DNA from: Gammaproteobacteria bacterium
Lineage (GTDB): Bacteria > Pseudomonadota > Gammaproteobacteria > JAJFJF01
Assembly (NCBI GenBank): GCA_021774255.1
Contig: JAJFJF010000018.1
Coordinates: 18,868 to 82,867, forward strand
Reading direction: 5' to 3'
Length of the DNA stretch: 64,000 nt
A program made the position numbers and the translations under genes. Every line of letters begins with the position of its first letter. Within the stretch, counting starts at the first letter, position 1. Positions 54,604 through 61,183 of the stretch are shown in pieces. The notes beneath the pieces were generated by a model. The model did no database searches. It had not been told where the DNA came from and saw nothing but the letters and a program-made list of their open reading frames with translations.

Positions 54604-55698
54604 ATGGCTTACGCTCAAGAACAAGCTACGACCCCGCACGGTTTGGGTACCGGCGCACCCGCTGGCTTGGCTGTCTCTACCTACCCTGCGCAGAACGACG
54701 TCAATCCCTTTTTCGGTTTTAACGTCCCTGGCTCCCCCTTTGCAAGCCCTGCAAGACAACCTGGTGCGTCGGGCGGCATGCCGCTGCCGGTTCACTGCAG
54801 CCCGCCGAGGACCGGCCACCCGCCGGTTGCTTCGCCTGCCCGTAGCCCTTTTGGGCCGCTGGGCAGCTCGGTGGTCCAGCAGTACGGTGACGGCACGCCC
54901 GCCAGTGATGCGCGCTTGGACGACAGTCAGTTTGGCTTTGGTGATGGCATTCCCGCGCCCTCTTTTTGGAACCCGGCTCTCATGACGCCGGGAGGCGGCA
55001 TGGATTTGGAGGTTCTGCCTGATGAACACCTGCTCAGCTCCTTTTTTGGTTTCGGTGATGGCGCCGACGCGGCTGCCTTGCTCGATGACGGGCAGCCAAC
55101 GGCTGCGCAGAACGAGCTCCTGCAGCAGCTCGCGACTTTTTTTGATGACTGCGTGCACTTCCCACCCCAACAGATGGCTGAGGAGACTCCCTTTAACCCA
55201 TCATCGCTATTTGAGGGACCTGTTGTCGGAGAACCCCATTTTGGGGTTGTCGCCAGGGTGGGCGCGAGACAAGTTCCGCCGGCAGGCACAAACCCGAGTG
55301 TGATGGCTGCTGCGATGCTTGCCCTCCAACAGTACCAGCAGCAAACTGAACCGCTAACCCCTGCGTGTCACGCGGCAGCCGAGCAGCTTCTCCAGATTAT
55401 CCACCAAGCTGACCAGCAGCAAACCCCCACAGCTGGCGAGGCCGGTTCACCTGGCAGCAGCACCTCTGGTGGCGGGCTGCCGTCGTTTCGGGGCTCGCCT
55501 AACCAGTTTCGCACGCCGCCGCAGGGCCCGCATCTGCCAGTGCTCCATGAGCCGCCTGCTTTTTTTTCCGCGCACATCGGTCCGAATGACGGAACACCCC
55601 CTGCGCCTCGCTACACCGTTCAGGGTGGCTCTAGCTGCCGTCGCGCCTTGTTCAAGGAGCCTCCTCCTACGAGCGAGACGCCGCCCTCGGCCCACTGA
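54604..55698 (+). CDS. Pro/Gly/Ala-rich orphan protein
   Basis: This 364-residue protein has no recognised family and no signal peptide or membrane helix. It is low in complexity: rich in Pro, Gly, Ala, Ser and Gln, with a duplicated FGFGDG motif (about residues 102-107 and 148-153) each beside an LDD acidic patch, and a Gln-rich stretch (QQYQQQTEPLTPAC). Its GC content is clearly above that of the flanks. Reading frames on the other strand are also long, but this one has the ATG, acidic/hydrophobic alternation and shared upstream element. It is probably largely disordered. A secreted effector is one idea; nothing in the sequence proves it. Confidence 0.6.
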   Translation: MAYAQEQATTPHGLGTGAPAGLAVSTYPAQNDVNPFFGFNVPGSPFASPARQPGASGGMPLPVHCSPPRTGHPPVASPARSPFGPLGSSVVQQYGDGTPASDARLDDSQFGFGDGIPAPSFWNPALMTPGGGMDLEVLPDEHLLSSFFGFGDGADAAALLDDGQPTAAQNELLQQLATFFDDCVHFPPQQMAEETPFNPSSLFEGPVVGEPHFGVVARVGARQVPPAGTNPSVMAAAMLALQQYQQQTEPLTPACHAAAEQLLQIIHQADQQQTPTAGEAGSPGSSTSGGGLPSFRGSPNQFRTPPQGPHLPVLHEPPAFFSAHIGPNDGTPPAPRYTVQGGSSCRRALFKEPPPTSETPPSAH

Positions 55699-56178
55699 AT
55701 CAACAAGACCCCACGCCGGTTTTGCTGAAATGAAATAAGAAAATAAGCCTTTGTGCTTAACAAAAGAGAGGCAAAACCTGGCTTTTTTATTTTCTTGAAA
55801 GCCCTTATGAGAAGTACCCCCAGGAATAAGGTGCTCCTTGGGGTGTCGATGAAGAACAAGTAGTAAAGCGGGCTTAAAAAAACAGAAAAATATCAGACAG
55901 AAGCCTGTATGAAATTTACCTTCCCGTTACACCTGGCCTCCAGATTTTATTCATTTTTTGCTTAAAAAAAATTAATTTGACTAACTTTTATATTTCTATA
56001 CTTACTACTGATATCTTTGCCTGAAGATATTCAAAATACAGAGACTCGCCCTTCATATACCCTAATTTAATACCACTCGTGCAGCACCCGACCTATTTTA
56101 CTTAAAACCCAGGCATACCCAGACTTGCTACAAACGCATACTCAAACAATAAAAAGTTATTTAAATAACAACAAAAAC
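55699..56178. other. Non-coding block with a hairpin and an orphan box 1
   Basis: No gene is supported here. A strong hairpin (55816-55825 with 55835-55844, ACCCCCAGGA against TCCTTGGGGT) lies about 120 bp beyond the stop of the Pro/Gly-rich gene. A degenerate box 1, TTTACCTTCCCGTTACACC, occurs at 55915-55933 with no gene behind it. It may be a relic of a lost family member. Confidence 0.5.
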
Positions 56179-56250
56179 TTACCTTTGACTGTTACTCTAT
56201 ATCCCCAGAAAGCTTCTGTAACAAACATACACAGGTTTTCTTTTTTTTCT
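56179..56250 (+). promoter_or_regulatory. Shared two-box element upstream of the 56313-60980 gene
   Basis: Box 1 (56179-56202) reads TTACCTTTGAC then TGTTACTCTATAT. Box 2 (56231-56250) reads ACAGGTTTTC followed by a T-run. Spacing is 28 bp, and box 1 ends 110 bp before the ATG. The preceding TTTAAATAACAACAA is shared with the 61055 copy. Confidence 0.65.
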
Positions 56251-56312
56251 TCAATACGACTTCGTTGCTTCATTTTCCTGAATCATCGCAAACACTGAAA
56301 AAACTCAGCACG

Positions 56313-59300
56313 ATGACCCCCAAACTCTTGGGGCTTGCCATCCTGATGGCCTTACTGGCCTGCGCCTCCGCGCAGACCACGATCACTGACTGCACTGGCC
56401 TTCAGAATATGAACCTCGATCTCGCCGGAAACTACGCGCTTGCTAACAACATCGACTGCTCGGATACCGTGAATTGGAATAGCGGCACTGGCTTTGAACC
56501 CGTGGGCACAAACAGCATACCATTTGCGGGCAACCTCACTGGGAATGGCCACACTATCAACAGTCTGTTCATTAACCGACCAAGTAATAGCTATATCGGC
56601 TTGTTCGGATACCTTGCCGTTGGCGTCAATATCAATGACCTGACGCTTAACAATACCGATATCACTGGCTATGAGTATGTCGGCGGGCTTGCGGGCTCAA
56701 GCAACGCTATGCTGACAGGGATCCATGTCACAGGTAGCGTGACAAATCGGCGTTACTATGTAGGTGGACTCGTCGCTTACAATGGCCATACGATCCATAA
56801 TTGTTCCAGCGCAGCGACGGTTAGCGGCCTGAATTATTATTACGCAGGCGGCTTAATTGGCTCGACAGACACCGACACGACCGTAACGGACTCTTATGCA
56901 ACCGGTGCTGTTTCTGGCGGCAGAAGAATTGGTGGCCTAATAGGCAACCAAGGCTCCAGTGCTGTGGTCAAAAACTGCCATGCAACCGGTACAGTCACTG
57001 CAAGTGGTATGGAAGCTGGCGGACTAGTAGGCCGAAGCTTCCGTGGCAAAATTTTAAATTCCTATGCTACCGGCCACGTTTCATCAGCTTCTTCGACAGT
57101 GGGAGGGCTCGTTGGTGTGCAAGATGGAAGCAGCGGTATTATCCCTTCCATCGAAAATTGTCACGCAACAGGTGATGTATCAAGCCCTCTAAATGACTAC
57201 GTTGGCGGATTAGTTGGAAGAAATACGCCGGGTAACGGGCTCATTGACAGAAGCTATGCGTTAGGCGATGTTGTGTCAGGAGACGCTTCAGGCGGACTAG
57301 TCGGCACCAACAACGGTGTCGTCACTCACTGTTATTCGCGCAACACGCTCACCGCACAAACACCTCTTGCACGCAGCCAATTAGGCGGCTTGATTGGTCA
57401 GAACACCGGTAGCATTATTGACAGCTACGCAATGACTACCATACTGAGCAGCGCTACCGAAGTTGGCGGGCTTGTTGGCGAAAACACCGGCACGATCACG
57501 AATGTCTACTCCATGGGGGTCGCCTCTGGCTTGCTCAACGTGGGAGGATTGATCGGCTGGAACACCGGCACCGTGACTAACGCTTTCTGGGACACAGACA
57601 CCTCCAATCAGCAAACCAGTGCAGCGGGTACAGGCCTTCCTCGCACCACCCTCTGGCAGAAGGCTACCTATACTGGTTGGAACTTTACAGGGATCTGGAG
57701 CATCAATGAAAATAACAATTACCCTTTGCTGGATGGCATAGCGGGGCAAATCATTACCCCTTCTCTGCCGTATCCGTCTGAACAGACAATCGGCATCAGC
57801 TCTTGCCTTGCACTGCAGACGATCAATGATAACTTGCATGCTGACTACCTGTTGCAAAATGATATTGATTGCTCAATGACTAGCGGCTGGAACAGCGGTG
57901 AAGGCTTTGCGCCTCTCGGCTCATCTACCACGCCGTTTACGGGCAACTTCTCAGGGAATGGCTACTCCATCAATGGCTTGCACATCCACCGCCCCTCAAC
58001 CGATTACATCGGCTTGTTTACACTGATATCCGCAGGTACTCACCTCCAAGGGTTTGCACTTCATGCTACCAACATCACGGGTTACCGATATGTCGGCGGT
58101 CTTGTAGGCTTGAACGCAGCAAAACTTAAGGGAATTACCGTTAGCGGCGCTGTCACAGGCAACCATGATTATGTCGGAGGCTTAGTGGGCCGTCACTACC
58201 ACAGCATTGAGCACTGCTCTAGCGCCGCAACTATCACAGGTCATGAAAGATACACGGGAGGGCTTGTGGGTTTCTCCCAACCAGATGCCAGTGTAACGCA
58301 TAGCCATACAACCGGCTCTGTCTCAGGAAGATCATCCGTAGGCGGCTTAATTGGCTCAGAGCACACTGATAGCTTAGTCTCCCACTGTTACGCAGAAGGC
58401 AACGTGATGGGAGCAAGCTCCGTGGGCGGCTTAATTGGCAGCAGCAGCGGCGCTAGCATTTTAAATAGCTACGCAACAGGTAACGTCTTGGCTGACGCCA
58501 GTAGTGCAGGCGGCTTGCTTGGCTCCCACTCAGGGGGAACCGCAACGGGCACCGTTCAAAACTGCTATGCCTCAGGAAATGTGTCTAGCGGCGGTGACCG
58601 CGCTGGCGGCCTGGTTGGGCAAAACGGCTCTGGCGGCACTGTCATCCGCCAAAGCTATGCCTTGGGCGCAGTGTCGTCAGCAGGGTCTTCCCTCGGCGGG
58701 CTAGCAGGCATTAATGCTGGTCTTATTGAGCAATGTTACGCTGCCAATACCTTACATCAACTTTCCCCGCTCACTGAAAACAAAATAGGCGGGCTTGTAG
58801 GCCGCAACGCAGGCACCCTGACTAACGTCTACGCAATGACCCACGTGATCAGCAGCAGTGATGAAGTGGGTGGTCTTGTTGGCGAAAATGAAAATCCCGG
58901 CACCATTACGAATGCCTACTCCATGGGCGTTGTCTCTGGCCTCCTCAATGTGGGGGGATTGATTGGCCTGAACACCGGCACAGTGACAAATGCTTTTTGG
59001 GACACTGACACCTCCAACCAACAAATCAGCGCAGCGGGCACGGGCCTGCCCCGCACGGCCCTCTGGCAGCAAGCTACCTATACCGGCTGGAATTTTGCCG
59101 GGATCTGGAGCATCAACGAAAATAACAATTACCCTTTGCTGGATGGCATAGCGGGGCAAATCATCAGCCCTTCTCTTCCCTACCCCTCTGAAGCGGTGAT
59201 CGCCATCAGCTCCTGTTCAGAGCTGCAAGGCGTGAACAACAACCTGCATGCCGATTACGTTTTGCAAAATGATATTGATTGCTCAATGACTAGCACTTGG

Positions 59301-60980
59301 AACAGCGGTGCAGGTTTTGAACCACTGGGCGCATTGATGACTCCTTTCTCGGGTGATTTCTCAGGAAACGGCTACGCGATTAATGAACTGTATATCACTG
59401 CTCCCTCCACGGATTATGTAGGCTTGTTTACATTTTTGTCTGTCGGCGCGAATGTGCATGACCTGACCATCAATGCGGCCAATATTACCGGCAACCAATA
59501 CCCGGGCACACTTGCTGGGCTAAACGCAGGCATGCTTGATGGCGTTGCCCTATCAGGCGCTCTGACAGCGCAGGGTGACTACGCCGGCGGTCTCGTTGCC
59601 CACAATTATGGGCGGGTCCAGAATTGCTCTAGCACAAGTACCGTAACCGGTAACGACTACACAGGTGGTTTAATCGGGCTGACCGAGCCTGATACCGTTG
59701 TGCTAACCTCTTACACGCAGGCCTCCGTTTCAGGCATCTTAACAACGGGCGGCCTGATTGGAAAACAAGACCGTTATGCCAGAGTGGAGCATTGTTACGC
59801 TGAAGGAAGTGTCATTGGAACAGAGAAAGTAGGCGGCTTGATTGGAGAAAGCGAGGGCGGCATCATTTTAGACAGCTATAGTACCAGCAGCGTCACTGCC
59901 ACAAGATTTGTGGGAGGGCTCGTAGGCTCTCAAAGCGTAAGCTATGCCTTCATTAACCGCTGCTTCGCGAGAGGTGATGTTTCAAGCATTTCAACCTATG
60001 CGGGCGGATTGGTTGGCTATCAAAGCGGTGGGGTGATACAAAATGCTTTCGCTAGCGGCGATGTCTCTGGCAGCACATACGTAGGCGGTGCAATTGGGAG
60101 CAAGTCTGGAACCGTCAGCATGATTTATTCCACAGGCCTCGTCACTAAAACAGGCAGTGTCGCTGGCGGCCTTATTGGTCAACTGAGCGGAGGCACTCTA
60201 GAAAAAAGTTACTGGGACATTACAGCTTCTGGTCAAGCAAGCAGTGCTGCCGGCACAGGAAGAACTACAACTCAGATGAAACAAGAAGCAACTTACGTCG
60301 ATTGGGACTTTACTTCAACGTGGACTATTATTGAAAACGTGACGTATCCTCAGCTTGCTGCACTTTGGGAACTGCCTACGACTTCACAGAGTAAGTCGGC
60401 GAGCGCTTCACCCTCGATAAGCCAAAGCCATTCGTTGTCACGCTCACACAGCAACAGCTTCTCAACCTCTCGAAGCCACTCCGTCTCAGAAAGTGAATCG
60501 GTATCACAGAGCAACTCAGCTTCACGAAGCCACTCAGCATCGCCTACCCCCTCACAGAGCCCAACGCCGAGCAATTCTATGAGCCATAGCGGATCACTTT
60601 CGCTTTCTCAAACGCAGACGCATTCAGCTTCAAGCAGCCAAAGTAGCAGCCCTGCGCCAACACAGTCGCCCTCTGCTTCTCCCACTCTTAGCCAAACGGG
60701 AACACCGTCGCCCTCAAAAAGCCAAAGCAGAAGCCCCGCACCAACACAGTCGCCTTCTGCTTCACCAATTCCTAGCCAAACGGAGGCACCCGCAGCAACA
60801 TCGCCTACACCGCCCCCGAAGACAAACGGGAGCGCAGGAAGCAACACAATGGCCATTGCCCTCGGTATCACAGGCGGTATTGCTGCAATCGGCGCGCTGG
60901 CGGGCGCTGTGCTTTGGTACAAAAAAAATCCGCACCGCCGTACCAGAAACGATAGGGAGATTGAGCTTACCACTCACTAA
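56313..60980 (+). CDS. GLUG-repeat surface protein with Ser/Pro-rich stalk and C-terminal anchor
   Basis: About 1555 residues. I chose the ATG at 56313 (MTPKLLGLAILMALLACASA|Q) because the paralogue at 61184 starts identically; the frame itself opens at a TTG at 56265. Three modules with C-x-LQ ... IDC ... W openers (ITDCTGLQ, ISSCLALQ, ISSCSELQ) carry many GLUG motifs. A Ser-rich stalk follows at about 1356-1511, passing into Ser/Pro/Thr repeats, then one helix (about 1512-1536) and a basic tail (YKKNPHRRTRNDREIEL). Modules 1 and 2 end in nearly identical DNA (57698 and 59110). LLAC also fits a lipobox, so a lipoprotein signal is an alternative. No ankyrin or LRR part is present. The protein looks like a stalked, membrane-anchored surface protein. 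Confidence 0.85.
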   Translation: MTPKLLGLAILMALLACASAQTTITDCTGLQNMNLDLAGNYALANNIDCSDTVNWNSGTGFEPVGTNSIPFAGNLTGNGHTINSLFINRPSNSYIGLFGYLAVGVNINDLTLNNTDITGYEYVGGLAGSSNAMLTGIHVTGSVTNRRYYVGGLVAYNGHTIHNCSSAATVSGLNYYYAGGLIGSTDTDTTVTDSYATGAVSGGRRIGGLIGNQGSSAVVKNCHATGTVTASGMEAGGLVGRSFRGKILNSYATGHVSSASSTVGGLVGVQDGSSGIIPSIENCHATGDVSSPLNDYVGGLVGRNTPGNGLIDRSYALGDVVSGDASGGLVGTNNGVVTHCYSRNTLTAQTPLARSQLGGLIGQNTGSIIDSYAMTTILSSATEVGGLVGENTGTITNVYSMGVASGLLNVGGLIGWNTGTVTNAFWDTDTSNQQTSAAGTGLPRTTLWQKATYTGWNFTGIWSINENNNYPLLDGIAGQIITPSLPYPSEQTIGISSCLALQTINDNLHADYLLQNDIDCSMTSGWNSGEGFAPLGSSTTPFTGNFSGNGYSINGLHIHRPSTDYIGLFTLISAGTHLQGFALHATNITGYRYVGGLVGLNAAKLKGITVSGAVTGNHDYVGGLVGRHYHSIEHCSSAATITGHERYTGGLVGFSQPDASVTHSHTTGSVSGRSSVGGLIGSEHTDSLVSHCYAEGNVMGASSVGGLIGSSSGASILNSYATGNVLADASSAGGLLGSHSGGTATGTVQNCYASGNVSSGGDRAGGLVGQNGSGGTVIRQSYALGAVSSAGSSLGGLAGINAGLIEQCYAANTLHQLSPLTENKIGGLVGRNAGTLTNVYAMTHVISSSDEVGGLVGENENPGTITNAYSMGVVSGLLNVGGLIGLNTGTVTNAFWDTDTSNQQISAAGTGLPRTALWQQATYTGWNFAGIWSINENNNYPLLDGIAGQIISPSLPYPSEAVIAISSCSELQGVNNNLHADYVLQNDIDCSMTSTWNSGAGFEPLGALMTPFSGDFSGNGYAINELYITAPSTDYVGLFTFLSVGANVHDLTINAANITGNQYPGTLAGLNAGMLDGVALSGALTAQGDYAGGLVAHNYGRVQNCSSTSTVTGNDYTGGLIGLTEPDTVVLTSYTQASVSGILTTGGLIGKQDRYARVEHCYAEGSVIGTEKVGGLIGESEGGIILDSYSTSSVTATRFVGGLVGSQSVSYAFINRCFARGDVSSISTYAGGLVGYQSGGVIQNAFASGDVSGSTYVGGAIGSKSGTVSMIYSTGLVTKTGSVAGGLIGQLSGGTLEKSYWDITASGQASSAAGTGRTTTQMKQEATYVDWDFTSTWTIIENVTYPQLAALWELPTTSQSKSASASPSISQSHSLSRSHSNSFSTSRSHSVSESESVSQSNSASRSHSASPTPSQSPTPSNSMSHSGSLSLSQTQTHSASSSQSSSPAPTQSPSASPTLSQTGTPSPSKSQSRSPAPTQSPSASPIPSQTEAPAATSPTPPPKTNGSAGSNTMAIALGITGGIAAIGALAGAVLWYKKNPHRRTRNDREIELTTH
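60637..60791 (+). repeat. 84-bp tandem repeat in the stalk of the 56313 gene
   Basis: Unit 1 starts at 60637 and unit 2 at 60721, 84 bp or 28 codons apart, both running through CAACACAGTCGCC (60659, 60743). The same period occurs in the stalk of the next gene. Confidence 0.75.
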
Positions 60981-60990
60981 CAACATTTTA

Positions 60991-61050
60991 GAGGGGAAAA
61001 ACACCCTCAAAAATAAAACACCCTGGCTTTTGTTAGTTAAATAACAACAA
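60991..61050 (+). repeat. 60-bp block shared with the right window edge, copy 1
   Basis: It begins GAGGGG...CCCTC (hairpin arms) and ends TTGTTAGTTAAATAAC. It aligns without gaps to 63941-64000, with about 8 differences in 60. It directly precedes box 1 at 61055, so it belongs to the same upstream cassette. Confidence 0.75.
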
Positions 61051-61054
61051 GAAC

Positions 61055-61127
61055 TTACCTTTCAATGTTACGCTATATTCTCAGAAAACTGCTGCAACAA
61101 ACATACACAGGTTTTCTTGTTTTTTCT
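61055..61127 (+). promoter_or_regulatory. Shared two-box element upstream of the 61184-63805 gene
   Basis: Box 1 (61055-61078) reads TTACCTTTCAA then TGTTACGCTATAT. Box 2 (61107-61127) reads ACAGGTTTTCTTG followed by a T-run. The spacing is again 28 bp, and box 1 ends 105 bp before the ATG. Confidence 0.65.
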
Positions 61128-61183
61128 CAACACGGCTTCGTTGTGCAGAACTCCTTTAAACACTGAAAAAAACAAACAGCAGG

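Noticed and set aside
54544..55170. Long minus-strand reading frame (208 codons) across the Pro/Gly-rich gene
   Set aside because: Very rich in Arg with no fold pattern; it is the complement of a GC-rich gene and has no upstream signals.
56313..60980. Reading the Ser-rich tail as a eukaryotic contaminant gene
   Set aside because: The gene is uninterrupted, has a bacterial signal peptide, and shares modules and upstream boxes with neighbours in a clearly bacterial contig.
60985..61020. GAGGGG...CCCTC hairpin as rho-independent terminator of the 56313 gene
   Set aside because: It is followed by A-runs, not T-runs, on the plus strand, so it does not fit a terminator for that gene.
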